64,000 nucleotides of DNA from Streptomyces longisporoflavus (GTDB lineage Bacteria > Actinomycetota > Actinomycetes > Streptomycetales > Streptomycetaceae), in assembly GCF_014649775.1 (NCBI RefSeq), contig NZ_BMTR01000003.1, forward strand, positions 248,001-312,000, read 5' to 3'. Both the position numbers and the translations under genes were made by a program. The notes beneath the pieces are model-generated. The model saw only the letters and a program-made list of their open reading frames with translations, did not search any database and was not told where the DNA came from. This document shows, one piece after another, positions 8,158-16,549 of the stretch; the first letter of the stretch is position 1; the number at the start of each line of letters is the position of its first letter.

Positions 8158-8895
8158 GTGACCGCACTTGGTTTCCTCTATCCGGGCCACTCGGCCGAGG
8201 ACGACTACCCCCGCATGGAGCAGATGCTGGGAAGCGATGTCCGGTTGCAGGTCGTCCACACCGACATCGGCGAGGACGCGCACCGGGTCGACGCGCTCCT
8301 GGAGATGGGATCACCGCAGCGGCTCGCCGCCGGGGTCGAGGAGCTTCGTCTGTCCGGCGCGGAGGCGGTGGTGTGGGCCTGCACCAGCGCGAGCTTCGTC
8401 TTCGGCTGGGAGGGGGCGCACGACCAGGTCCGCTCCCTGGCCGTATCGGCGGGCCTGCCCGCGTCCAGTACGTCCTTCGCCTTCGCCCATGCGGTACGGG
8501 AGGTGGGGGCGGAGAGGGTCGCGGTCGCGGCGACGTACCCCGAGGACGTCGCGTCGCTCTTCGCCTCGTTCCTGAAGGCGTCTGGGGTCGAGGTCGTCTC
8601 GGCGCAGGGGAACGGCATCATCACGGCCGCGGAGGTGGGCACGTGGGGCTGGGAGCAGGTCCGCGCGATGGCCCGCGCGGGCGACCACCCGGACGCTCAG
8701 GCGCTCCTGCTGCCCGACACGGCACTGCACACGGCGGCATACATCCACGACCTGGAGCAGGAACTGGGCAAGCCGATCCTGACGGCAAACCAGGTCACGG
8801 TCTGGGAAGCCCTGCGCCTGGCCTCCCGCCGGGTAAACGCCCCGACCCTGGGAGCCCTGTTCACCAAGGAGCCGGTGGTGCAGGTGCGGGGGTAG
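8158..8895 (+). CDS. Maleate isomerase-like paralogue with one family cysteine replaced
   Basis: A 245-residue paralogue of the preceding gene, starting at GTG 8158 after a strong AAGGAGG. It keeps the first family cysteine (Cys75, VVWACTSASF), but the second is an aspartate (Asp187, in LLLPDTALHT). The fold motifs GAERVAVAATYPEDV and GKPILTANQVTVWEAL are otherwise well preserved. Loss of one cysteine usually changes chemistry in this superfamily (arylmalonate decarboxylase works with one), so this may be a lyase or decarboxylase, or a partner of the upstream protein. That is inference. Confidence 0.8.
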   Translation: MTALGFLYPGHSAEDDYPRMEQMLGSDVRLQVVHTDIGEDAHRVDALLEMGSPQRLAAGVEELRLSGAEAVVWACTSASFVFGWEGAHDQVRSLAVSAGLPASSTSFAFAHAVREVGAERVAVAATYPEDVASLFASFLKASGVEVVSAQGNGIITAAEVGTWGWEQVRAMARAGDHPDAQALLLPDTALHTAAYIHDLEQELGKPILTANQVTVWEALRLASRRVNAPTLGALFTKEPVVQVRG

Positions 8896-8928
8896 GCCCG
8901 CCATTCCACCCGCCCGAGAACGCGGGGT

Positions 8929-9010
8929 AATCGGGCGGGTGGGCGGGAGAGCCTGTTCGTGAAGGTGTGGACGCAGGGCAATCGGGCGGGTGGGCGGGAG
9001 AGCCTGTTCG
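8929..9010. repeat. Two perfect 31-base direct repeats
   Basis: The 31 bases at 8929-8959 recur exactly at 8980-9010, giving a period of 51 with a 20-base spacer. The unit contains AATCGGGCGGGTGGGCGGGA, the core of the dispersed element also seen near 18220 and 27776. It occupies most of the gap between the second racemase-fold gene and the LLM oxidoreductase. Only two copies are present and no cas genes are nearby, so it is not a CRISPR array. Confidence 0.85.
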
Positions 9011-9112
9011 GTCCGCGGAGACACGCCGGGGGAATAAACCGGAGCCACCCTCCCGTTAGCACCCTGCGGAGCAAGAAACCGCACAAGCACGCGCAGCAGA
9101 AGGCAGGACCCC

Positions 9113-10213
9113 GTGACAGTGGAACTGAGCGACGACATCCGCGGCGAGCGGCACGGCAGCGCGCCGGTCCCGCTGTCCGTGCTCGACCTGGTGACCGTGG
9201 GCGCGGGCCGGACCGCCACCGACGCCCTGAAGAAGAGCGTGGAGATCGCCGAGCTGGCGGAGGGCCGCGGCTACCACCGCTACTGGGTGGCCGAACACCA
9301 CTCCATGCCCGGCGTAGCCTCCTCGTCGCCGGCAGTCATCCTCGCCCACCTCGCCGCCCACACCGACCGCATCCGCCTGGGCTCCGGCGGCGTCATGCTG
9401 CCCAACCACGCCCCGCTCGTCATCGCGGAGCAGTTCGGCACCCTGGAGGCGATGGCCCCGGGCCGTATCGACCTGGGCCTGGGCCGCGCCCCCGGCACGG
9501 ACGGCGCGACCGCCGCCGCCCTGCGCCGCACGGACCGCCTCAACGAAGGCGCCGACGACTTCCCCCAGCAACTCGCCGAGCTGACCCGCTTCCTGGACGA
9601 CGACTTCCCGGACGGCCACCCGTACAGCCGTATCCACGCCGTCCCCGGCCCCGTCCAGGCCACCTCTCCCGGCGGCGTCCAGTCCCCGCACCGCCCGCCG
9701 CTGTGGCTGCTCGGCTCCTCCGGGTTCAGCGCCCGCCTCGCCGGAGTCCTCGGCCTGCCCTTCGCCTTCGCGCACCACTTCTCCGCGCAGAACACGATCC
9801 CGGCGCTCGACCTCTACCGGGAGTCGTTCAAGCCGTCCGCGGTACTCGACGCCCCGTACGCCCTGATCGGCGTATCTGCGCTCGCGACCGACGACGAGAA
9901 GGAGGCCCGGCGGCAGGTCCTGGCCGCCGCGCTGAACATGGTCCGCCTTCGCACCGGGAAGCCGGGGCTCGTCCCGACCCCCGAGGAGGCCGAGGCGTAC
10001 GAGTTCAGCGAGATGGAGCGGGACTTCATCAACAGCTGGAACTCCAACGTCATCCACGGCACCGCCGACGAGGTCCGCACCGGCCTCGACGACCTCGCCA
10101 AGCGCACCGGCGCCGACGAGCTGATGATCACGGCCAACGCGCACAGCGGTGACGTGCGGCTGCGCTCGTACGAATTGATCGCCGACGCCTACGGGCTGCC
10201 CGGCGCCCGCTAG
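9113..10213 (+). CDS. LLM-class flavin-dependent oxidoreductase
   Basis: A 366-residue luciferase-like monooxygenase family protein with the F420/FMN TIM-barrel signatures LAEGRGYHRYWVAEHHSMPG, RIRLGSGGVMLPNHAPLVIAEQF and GRIDLGLGRAPG. The start is GTG 9113. These proteins oxidise small organics with reduced flavin; the substrate cannot be inferred. It stands alone between a repeat region and the convergent c-di-GMP gene, with only 11 bases between stop codons. Confidence 0.88.
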   Translation: MTVELSDDIRGERHGSAPVPLSVLDLVTVGAGRTATDALKKSVEIAELAEGRGYHRYWVAEHHSMPGVASSSPAVILAHLAAHTDRIRLGSGGVMLPNHAPLVIAEQFGTLEAMAPGRIDLGLGRAPGTDGATAAALRRTDRLNEGADDFPQQLAELTRFLDDDFPDGHPYSRIHAVPGPVQATSPGGVQSPHRPPLWLLGSSGFSARLAGVLGLPFAFAHHFSAQNTIPALDLYRESFKPSAVLDAPYALIGVSALATDDEKEARRQVLAAALNMVRLRTGKPGLVPTPEEAEAYEFSEMERDFINSWNSNVIHGTADEVRTGLDDLAKRTGADELMITANAHSGDVRLRSYELIADAYGLPGAR

Positions 10214-10224
10214 GGCCCCGGCCC

Positions 10225-12030
10225 TCAGCCGGCGGCGAGCAGCGCGGAGATACGATCCGGCGCCACCGGGCGGGAGTACAACCACCCCTGCCCGGTGTCG
10301 CAGCCGATCCGCCGCAGCCGCGCCGCCTGGGACGTGGTCTCCACGCACTCCGCGGTGACGGTCAGGCCGAGCCGGTGCGCGAGCTGCACGAGCGCCTCGA
10401 CGATGACCTCGTCGGCGGGGTTGATGTGCCCCTCGCCCGCCTCGGCGTCGTACTGGAAGCCCCGCACGAAGGAGCCGTCCAGTTTGAGGACGGACACCGG
10501 GAGCCGGCTCAGGTACGCCAGGTTCGAGTACCCCGTGCCGAAGTCGTCGATGGCGATCCGCACCCCCATGTCGCTGAGCGCTTGCAAGGCCTGCAGCGGG
10601 CGGCCCGTCGAGCCCATGACCGCCGACTCGGTCAGTTCGAGCTGGAGCAGTTCGGGGGCGAGGCCCGTCTCGGCGAGGACCTCCGCGACGTCGGCAACCA
10701 GATCCGAGTCCCACACCTGCCGCACCGCGACGTTGACGCTCACGAAGACCGGCGGCCGCTCCGGATGGTCCAGCTGCCACTGCCGGGCCTGACGGCACGC
10801 CGTACGGAGCACCCAGCGGCCCAGCTGCACGATCGAGCCGTCCTCCTCCGCCAATCCGATGAACCGATTCGGCGTAAGGAGACCGAAGTGCGGATGCTGC
10901 CACCGCACCAGCGCCTCGACCCCGCGCACGCCCCCGTCCTCAAGACGGACCAACGGCTGGTAGTCCAGGACGAATTCACCGCGGTCGACGGCAGGACGCA
11001 GCGAACTCGACAGCGTCTGGCGGGTCATCCGGTGGGCGTTGCGCTCGGGGTCGAAGAGCGTCCAGCGCGCCTTGCCGTCCGACTTCGCCCAGTACAGCGT
11101 CGTGTCGGCGGCCTGCATCAGACAGGTCGTCGTGGTCCCGGCGGCGCGCCGCTCCACGACACCGATCGACGCCGACACGGCGAGCCGCTGCCCCGACAGA
11201 TCGAAAGGATCCTGCAACGCCTTGAGCGCCGAGTCCGCGAGGTCCGCGAGCTGATCCGTGCCCGTCGACTCCTCCACGAGCAGCGCGAACTCGTCGCCGC
11301 CGAGCCGCGCCACCAGCGGCGCCGCCGCCCTGCCGTGACCGGCCTCGTCGGCGCACCGCGTGAGCCGCTCCGCGACGGCCGCGAGCAGCCGGTCGCCGAC
11401 CCGGTGGCCGAGGGTGTCGTTGACCGCCTTGAATCCGTCGAGGTCCAGATAGCAGAGGCCGATCCGTCCGGTGCCCGTGTCGTCGTAGGCACCCGATTCG
11501 AGTGCCGCGGCGAGGCGTTCGAAGAACAGGCTGCGGTTGGGCAGCCGCGTCACCGGGTCGTGCATCTGCAGATGCCGCAGCCGGGCCTGGAGCTCGCGGC
11601 GCGCGCTGATGTCGGTGGCCGCGAGCAGCACCGTACGGCCGCCGGGCATCGGCGAGACGGTGACCTGGACCCACAGCGAGTGCCCGTCGGGGTGCTTCAG
11701 GCGCCGGGTGCAGCGCAGCTTCGCCTGCCGGCCGCGGAGCACCTCGCGGTAGGCGTGCCAGGTGCGGGCGTCCGACGCCAGGTCCAGCAGATCGGCGGCC
11801 AGGCGCCCCGTCAGCCCGTCCGGGGTCTCGCCGAGCAGCTCGGCGAGCGCGTCATTGGCATCGACGAGGAGACCCTCGCCGTCGACGACGCCCAGAGCGA
11901 GGGGGGCCGCGGCGAAAGCGGCCCGGTGATCGGGCCGCTGCCCCGGACGACGACGCTCCGTAGTGGGCGCCCTGGCGAGGTCGGGTGCTGTGACCGCTGT
12001 GGGCGCTTGGCCTTCAGACGTTCCGTTCAC
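10225..12030 (-). CDS. PAS-GGDEF-EAL cyclic di-GMP turnover protein
   Basis: This 601-residue cytoplasmic protein has an N-terminal PAS domain (about residues 35-145), a GGDEF domain with the motif intact at residues 244-248 (RLGGDEF), and an EAL domain with EALVRW from residue 372 and DDFGTGYSNLAYL further on. Both synthesis and hydrolysis sites look intact. No RxxD inhibitory site precedes GGDEF. There are no membrane segments. The architecture and locus resemble the Streptomyces CdgE group (SCO2817 as I remember), not certain enough for a symbol. Cyclic di-GMP controls development through BldD in this genus. The start is GTG 12030 with GGGAGC upstream. Confidence 0.9.
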   Translation of the reverse strand: MNGTSEGQAPTAVTAPDLARAPTTERRRPGQRPDHRAAFAAAPLALGVVDGEGLLVDANDALAELLGETPDGLTGRLAADLLDLASDARTWHAYREVLRGRQAKLRCTRRLKHPDGHSLWVQVTVSPMPGGRTVLLAATDISARRELQARLRHLQMHDPVTRLPNRSLFFERLAAALESGAYDDTGTGRIGLCYLDLDGFKAVNDTLGHRVGDRLLAAVAERLTRCADEAGHGRAAAPLVARLGGDEFALLVEESTGTDQLADLADSALKALQDPFDLSGQRLAVSASIGVVERRAAGTTTTCLMQAADTTLYWAKSDGKARWTLFDPERNAHRMTRQTLSSSLRPAVDRGEFVLDYQPLVRLEDGGVRGVEALVRWQHPHFGLLTPNRFIGLAEEDGSIVQLGRWVLRTACRQARQWQLDHPERPPVFVSVNVAVRQVWDSDLVADVAEVLAETGLAPELLQLELTESAVMGSTGRPLQALQALSDMGVRIAIDDFGTGYSNLAYLSRLPVSVLKLDGSFVRGFQYDAEAGEGHINPADEVIVEALVQLAHRLGLTVTAECVETTSQAARLRRIGCDTGQGWLYSRPVAPDRISALLAAG

Positions 12031-12397
12031 CGTGTGCTCCCGCAGTGCAGTTGTTCGGCGAGGCCGGGCCCGCGCAGGAAGGTGTGCCGATCATAGGGGC
12101 TGGCCGGACGGCGCTTCCAGCCACAGGGCGGTACCGCGTGGCGGCCGATTTCGGCATAGGACAAGCGCATGCCCAGTACGGGTTTGGCACTCGCCCGGCG
12201 GCAGATCGTTTCTGCTCAACCCTGTACCGCTTCCCTTGCGTTCCCTTGCGCCTCGATCAGCCCCCGGACCACTTGTGACGTTCGGTGAGCGCCGCGCAGG
12301 CCGTTCATCACCCGGCCGGGTTAGACAAACAGGGCGTATTTAAATAATTCAACACAGGGTGGGTGGGATGCCCCGTAATCCGCACCCGGAGGTGGAC
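12031..12397. other. Divergent intergenic region
   Basis: This 367-base gap separates the divergent c-di-GMP and metalloprotease genes and probably holds both promoters. The only obvious feature is an AT-rich stretch (TATTTAAATAATTCAACAC) around 12339-12357, just upstream of the protease start. No confident promoter hexamers, tRNA or small ORF were seen. Confidence 0.4.
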
Positions 12398-13648
12398 GTG
12401 CCGCGTCAGCTACCCCCCTGGGGACTCACCCGTGGAGGGGAGCGACCCCGGTTGCGCAGCGCGGCCGCCGCCTTCACGTCTTTGACCGCACTCGCCGCCA
12501 CCGGGCTCGTGGCGGGCCCCGCGGTCGCGGAGAGCCCGATCATGCCCTGCGCCCTGGAGCGCACGCCGGCGCACCACTCGGAGGGCCTGGACACCTGGAA
12601 CACCGCCTACCAGCGGCCTGACCGGCACCTCGACGCGGTGATGGTCTTCCTCTCCTTCCCGGACTCGCCGCCCCGGAGCGCCCCCGCGGAGCTGGCGGCC
12701 GACTATTTCCCGGCCACCAGCCAGTTCTTCGACCGCGCCTCCTACGGCAAGTTCGCGCTGCGCCCGCATCCGCAGCGCGAGTGGGTCCAGATGCCGGACT
12801 ACTCGACCTCGTACGCGATACAGCGTGACTGGAATCCGGCCCGGCGCAGCGCCTATCTGCGGGACGCGGTGGCCGCGGCCGATCCGCACGTCGACTTCTC
12901 GCGGTACGACGTCGTCTACCTCATCGCCGATCCGGACGCGCCCGGCGTCGACTCGGACGCGACCAAGGTCGTCAACTTCGACCGGCCGATGCGGGCCGAC
13001 GACACGGACATCAAGCGCATCGTCACGGTCTTCGAGGGGCACCCGCCGGACCGCAACGTCCTCGCCCACGAGACCGGCCACGTCTTCGACCTGCCCGACC
13101 TCTACCACCGGCCGACGGACGGCGACGGCGACTGGGACACGCACGTCGGCGACTGGGACGTCATGGGCAGCCAGTTCGGCCTCTCGCCCGACCTCTTCGG
13201 CTGGCACAAGTGGAAGCTCGGCTGGCTGGACCGGCGGCAGGTGGAGTGCGTGGAGGGCGGAGGGCAGCGGCTGACCCTGGAGCCGCTGTCGACGCGGCCC
13301 GCGCGCGGGGGCGTCGGCGGCACCAAGCTGGCGGTCGTCCGCACGGGCCTCGGCAGTGCGATCGCGATCGAGGCGCGGGGCGCGACGGGCAACGACCGCG
13401 CCACCTGCACGGAGGGGGTGCTCGTCTACCGCGTACGCAATGAGGCGCCGTCCGGCGGCGGCCCGGTCGAGGTGCTCGACGCCCACCCGGACTCGGACGC
13501 GTGCTGGAGCGACTCGGTGTATCCGCCGCTCGCGGACGCGCCGGTGAGTGTGGGGGAGAGCTTCACGGTGCCGGACGAGGACGTACGCATCGAGGTCGAG
13601 GGGCGTACGGCCACGGGGGCGTGGACGGTGAAGGTGTCGGTGGGCTGA
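12398..13648 (+). CDS. Secreted M6-type (immune inhibitor A-like) metalloprotease
   Basis: A secreted zinc metalloprotease homologue. A signal peptide (LRSAAAAFTSLTALAATGLV, likely cut after GPAVA) leads the protein. The zinc-binding motif is HETGHVFDLPDLYH (HExxH plus a downstream D/H), followed by GDWDVMGSQFG, typical of the M6 domain. I prefer GTG 12398 because GGAGG lies five bases upstream; ATG 12368 and GTG 12359 are longer alternatives. A strong hairpin terminator follows at 13713. It probably degrades extracellular protein during development or scavenging. Confidence 0.85.
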   Translation: MPRQLPPWGLTRGGERPRLRSAAAAFTSLTALAATGLVAGPAVAESPIMPCALERTPAHHSEGLDTWNTAYQRPDRHLDAVMVFLSFPDSPPRSAPAELAADYFPATSQFFDRASYGKFALRPHPQREWVQMPDYSTSYAIQRDWNPARRSAYLRDAVAAADPHVDFSRYDVVYLIADPDAPGVDSDATKVVNFDRPMRADDTDIKRIVTVFEGHPPDRNVLAHETGHVFDLPDLYHRPTDGDGDWDTHVGDWDVMGSQFGLSPDLFGWHKWKLGWLDRRQVECVEGGGQRLTLEPLSTRPARGGVGGTKLAVVRTGLGSAIAIEARGATGNDRATCTEGVLVYRVRNEAPSGGGPVEVLDAHPDSDACWSDSVYPPLADAPVSVGESFTVPDEDVRIEVEGRTATGAWTVKVSVG

Positions 13649-13712
13649 GGGGGTGCCGCTCTGCCCTCACGCCGAATCCTCAGGCCGGGCGCTGCCGCCC
13701 GTCACCGGCATG

Positions 13713-13746
13713 AAAGAAGCCCCCCGCTCGCGCGAGGGGCTTCTTT
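13713..13746. terminator. Bidirectional hairpin terminator
   Basis: AAAGAAGCCCC and GGGGCTTCTTT form an 11-base-pair stem around a GC-rich loop, with A and T tracts on both sides. It lies between the convergent metalloprotease gene and tRNA-Lys and can end transcription from both directions. Confidence 0.85.
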
Positions 13747-13753
13747 CTGTCTG

Positions 13754-13827
13754 TGCGCCGCCAGGGACTCGAACCCCGGACCCGCTGATTAAGAGTCAGC
13801 TGCTCTAACCAACTGAGCTAGCGGCGC
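13754..13827 (-). tRNA. tRNA-Lys (anticodon CTT)
   Basis: The reverse strand folds as a cloverleaf: acceptor arm GCGCCGC/GCGGCGC with discriminator A, D arm GCTC...GAGC, anticodon arm GCTGA-CTCTTAA-TCAGC with CTT as the anticodon, and T arm CGGGG-TTCGAGT-CCCTG. CCA is not encoded. The first ten bases of the tRNA overlap the stop end of the upstream protein gene on the same strand. Confidence 0.95.
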
Positions 13828-14441
13828 CTGCTGACGTCGTAGACCTTAGCATCCTGATCGCCGCCAGGAAAAATCGATATACGCACCGCAGACCCCGCCG
13901 CCGCACGGGCCGCGCGGACGCAGGCCCAGAGCATCACCTCGGGCCCCGGGAGCCAGGGATGCCGGGCATCGGGGGCCACCAGCCAGCGCGAATCGAGGTG
14001 CGGGTTACCGGTGGCGGGCCCGCCCGTTTCCGCGGTGATCGGCGGCACCGTCACCGCGTCCCCCGTGCCGTGGCAGAGGATGCCGGGCACGGCGCTGCCC
14101 CACTCCTCCCACTCCAGGAGCGAGGGCAGGCGATGCGCGGTGCCGGGAGCGGCGAAGAGGAGCATGCGACCGCGGTGCGCCGCGACGGGGCCGGAGCCGG
14201 GGCCCTCGTCCCACAGGCGGTCGAGCATGCGTCGTCCGAAGACCGCCGGAACGCTCACCACGTCGAAGACGGAGCCGCAGGGGAGGACGGCCGGGGCGGT
14301 GGGGCGGCTGCGCCAGTGGGCGAGGGCGCTACGGGGATACGTTTCCGCGGAAGCAAGCCAGGCAGCTCCCTCGGTGGTGACGTCAGAGCTGTCCGGGGTG
14401 TCGGCGGGGGCAGGGCCGGGGTAAAGACGTGTACCGCTCAT
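13818..14441 (-). CDS. PrimPol-like (bifunctional DNA primase/polymerase N-terminal) protein
   Basis: A 207-residue protein resembling the small Streptomyces proteins annotated as bifunctional DNA primase/polymerase N-terminal domain. The core reads VLPCGSVFDVVSVPAVFGRR, then GPVAAHRGRMLLFAAPGTA, then SRWLVAPDARHPWLPGPEV. The canonical AEP double-aspartate catalytic motif is not evident, so it may be inactive or structural. Its TAG stop lies inside tRNA-Lys, so both are probably on one transcript. ATG 14441 was chosen; ATG 14474 and TTG 14480 are upstream options. It ends a same-strand block with a helicase and a nuclease. Confidence 0.65.
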   Translation of the reverse strand: MSGTRLYPGPAPADTPDSSDVTTEGAAWLASAETYPRSALAHWRSRPTAPAVLPCGSVFDVVSVPAVFGRRMLDRLWDEGPGSGPVAAHRGRMLLFAAPGTAHRLPSLLEWEEWGSAVPGILCHGTGDAVTVPPITAETGGPATGNPHLDSRWLVAPDARHPWLPGPEVMLWACVRAARAAAGSAVRISIFPGGDQDAKVYDVSRRR

Positions 14442-14558
14442 GGCAACTACATCTACCGGCGGTGAGGGTTCCATTTCCAAGAGTTACGAGAATCCGGGAC
14501 AACGGGACCTGGGAGGGGGTACCTTGCCCTCCCTGCTGGCATATGCCCCGCGGTTTTC

Positions 14559-14585
14559 GGGGGGGTGGGGGCGGGCGTGGGTGGG
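14559..14585 (+). repeat. G-run tract with G-quadruplex potential
   Basis: On the plus strand this stretch carries five runs of three or more G separated by one to four bases (G7-T-G5-C-G3-CGT-G3-T-G3). It satisfies the usual G-quadruplex pattern. It is about 120 bases upstream of the PrimPol-like start, on the strand opposite to its coding strand. Whether it folds in vivo is unknown. Confidence 0.55.
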
Positions 14586-14722
14586 TGCGTGTGAGTCCGG
14601 CGGGGGGTGGTTCGGCGGCTCGGTCGGGGCATTGGCTTGGCGGTTGAGCCCGGGCGGTCTGCTCTGGAGGCCGGCCCCCTTCTGACCGCCCCGCCCTGCG
14701 GGGGTCCGGCGGGCCGGTGGTC

Positions 14723-15088
14723 TCAGGCTTCCGGGCCGCCCCCGCCCGCGCCGGACCCGCGCAGCAGATCCCGGCCGAATTCGATCATCTTCTTCGCGTA
14801 GTCCTCGGTCCACTCCGCGCGCTCGGCGATCGCTGCGGGGGTCAGGCGGTCGAAGCGGCGGGGGTCGGCGAGTTGGGCGGCCGCGATTGCCTGGAATTCG
14901 ACCGACCGGTCCGTCGCGGCGCGGAAGGCGTGGGTCAGCTCGGTGGCTCTGGCAAGGAGCTCCCGGGGGTCCTCCATCGACTCCAGGTCGAAGAAGTGCT
15001 CCGGATCAGCGACGGCTGCCGCGGGCTCGAAGAGCAGGGGCGCGGGGCGCAGACGCTGCTCGGTCCGGTGCCGCTCGGGCTCCGCCAT
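14723..15088 (-). CDS. Small conserved hypothetical protein with a possible HTH
   Basis: A 121-residue soluble protein I do not recognise by name. Most of it is predicted helical. The segment RFDRLTPAAIAERAEWTEDY, continuing into AKKMIEFGRDLLRG, looks like a helix-turn-helix (LTPAAIAERA as the first helices). The N terminus is charged and the C terminus a short glycine-rich tail. It follows the SF1 helicase gene by 84 bases on the same strand and precedes the PrimPol-like gene. A DNA-binding role is inferred only from the motif and the neighbours. Confidence 0.6.
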   Translation of the reverse strand: MAEPERHRTEQRLRPAPLLFEPAAAVADPEHFFDLESMEDPRELLARATELTHAFRAATDRSVEFQAIAAAQLADPRRFDRLTPAAIAERAEWTEDYAKKMIEFGRDLLRGSGAGGGGPEA

Positions 15089-15172
15089 GGTTCATCCTCC
15101 TCGTACGGTGTCCGGCCGTGGGGCCGTCTTCCATTCTCCCTTGCTGCGCAAGGGGGCCCTGAGGCCACGTGC

Positions 15173-16549
15173 CTACGGCCGCCACGGCACCCGGTGTTCG
15201 GCGAGGCGGGCCAGGACCGCGTGATTGGCCTCCCAGCCGTCCGGGAACTTCACCGTGACACCCAGCTGGACCGGTTCCGTCGAGGGGTGGTCGTCCAGCA
15301 GTTCGCTCACACCTGCTCGGCAGACAACGATGCAGGCGTGCCGGTGCCGGGACGCCAGGACGCAGAGACGGCCCGTTTCCAGGTGGAACGCGGTGGCGTC
15401 CGGGCGGCCGGAGAGCGGGTGCAAAACCACCGTCACGTCGAACTCGCGGCCCTGGAGCCGGTTGGCCGTGTCCACCGTCACATCCGCGACACCGAGCTCC
15501 GCGAGGGCCGCCCGCACCGCCGCCGCCTGATCGCGGTGCGCGGTGCCGACGGCGATGCGGTCGGCCGTGAGGGGCGTGGGGTCCGGGCCGCGTTCCGAGA
15601 CGGCCGCGCCGCCGCGGTCCAGGAGCCGCCGGACGACCTGCGCCACCGCGCGCACCGCCTCGGGATCCGTGCGCGGCGTGTTCCGAGCGGGCAGTTCGAG
15701 CAGGCCCCAGCCCGCCTCCGCCGCCTCGTCGATCACCCGGTCCGGGCCCGAACCGTCCGACGGCACGCCGAAGCTCAGCGTCCTGTCGCCGTGGTCCGTG
15801 CCGCTGCGGAACGGGGTGTACGGGTAGAACGCCGCGGAGACCAGCGGAGCCGCCGACGCCGGCAGCCGCCAGGACACCGGCAGGCGGTGCTGCGGCAGTT
15901 CAGGGTTGTGCGCGAGGAGCGTCGTCACCGCGCTCGCCGACGGGTCGTACGCGAGGCCCGCCCACTGCTCCGCACCCACGATCGAGAACGGGTCGAGCTG
16001 GCCGGGGTCGCCCACGAACAGGGCCCGCTCGAAGAGCCCGGCCACGGCGAGCAGCGCGTCCGAGCGCATTTGATACGCCTCGTCCACGATGGCGTGCTGC
16101 CAGGGCGCGTCGAGCTTGGAGACCTCGACATGCGCCCACTTCGCGGCGGTCGACACGACGACGTCAAGACCCGCCAGGTCGGTGACCTTCGTGGACGTAC
16201 GGACGAAGGGGAGATCGTCCAGGGCCTTGTCGTACGCGTCCGGGTCGCTGCTGTGCAGGCGGCCCACCGGCAGCTCGGGGTCCTTCTCGGCGAGACGCAG
16301 GACCAGGTCGTCGACCTGCGCGTTCGTCTGGGCGATCACCATCAGGGGGCGTCCCGCGGCGGCCAGTTCGCGGGCCGCGCGGACCACGAGGGTCGACTTG
16401 CCCGCGCCGGGCGGCGAGTCGACGACGACGCCGCGCTGCGCGCCGTGCAGCGTGTCGTGCAGGATCGCGTCCGTGGCACGGGCGGCCGCCGCGCCGGGAT
16501 CGAAGGAAGCGCGGTCGGCGGCGCGGTCGAAGGGGGCGGTCGGACTCAC
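15173..16549 (-). CDS. Superfamily 1 helicase / AAA ATPase
   Basis: A 458-residue ATPase with SF1 helicase motifs: Walker A SPPGAGKST (to residue 53), motif Ia VIAQTNAQVDDL, motif II VDEAYQ (residues 155-160, DEAY instead of the common DEAQ), motif III FVGDPGQLDP, motif V VDTANRLQGREFDV and motif VI LASRHRHACIVV. The layout resembles Upf1/Dna2-type SF1B helicases without an N-terminal barrel. The GTG start overlaps the stop of the upstream 528-residue gene (GTGA), so the two are translationally coupled and probably act together. Confidence 0.8.
   Translation of the reverse strand: MSPTAPFDRAADRASFDPGAAAARATDAILHDTLHGAQRGVVVDSPPGAGKSTLVVRAARELAAAGRPLMVIAQTNAQVDDLVLRLAEKDPELPVGRLHSSDPDAYDKALDDLPFVRTSTKVTDLAGLDVVVSTAAKWAHVEVSKLDAPWQHAIVDEAYQMRSDALLAVAGLFERALFVGDPGQLDPFSIVGAEQWAGLAYDPSASAVTTLLAHNPELPQHRLPVSWRLPASAAPLVSAAFYPYTPFRSGTDHGDRTLSFGVPSDGSGPDRVIDEAAEAGWGLLELPARNTPRTDPEAVRAVAQVVRRLLDRGGAAVSERGPDPTPLTADRIAVGTAHRDQAAAVRAALAELGVADVTVDTANRLQGREFDVTVVLHPLSGRPDATAFHLETGRLCVLASRHRHACIVVCRAGVSELLDDHPSTEPVQLGVTVKFPDGWEANHAVLARLAEHRVPWRP

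Noticed and set aside
8929..9010. Possible mini CRISPR array
   Set aside because: Only two repeats, G-rich unit shared with other intergenic elements, no cas genes.
13754..13827. tRNA-Lys as an attachment site of an integrated element
   Set aside because: No duplicated tRNA 3' end, integrase or excisionase was seen in the window.
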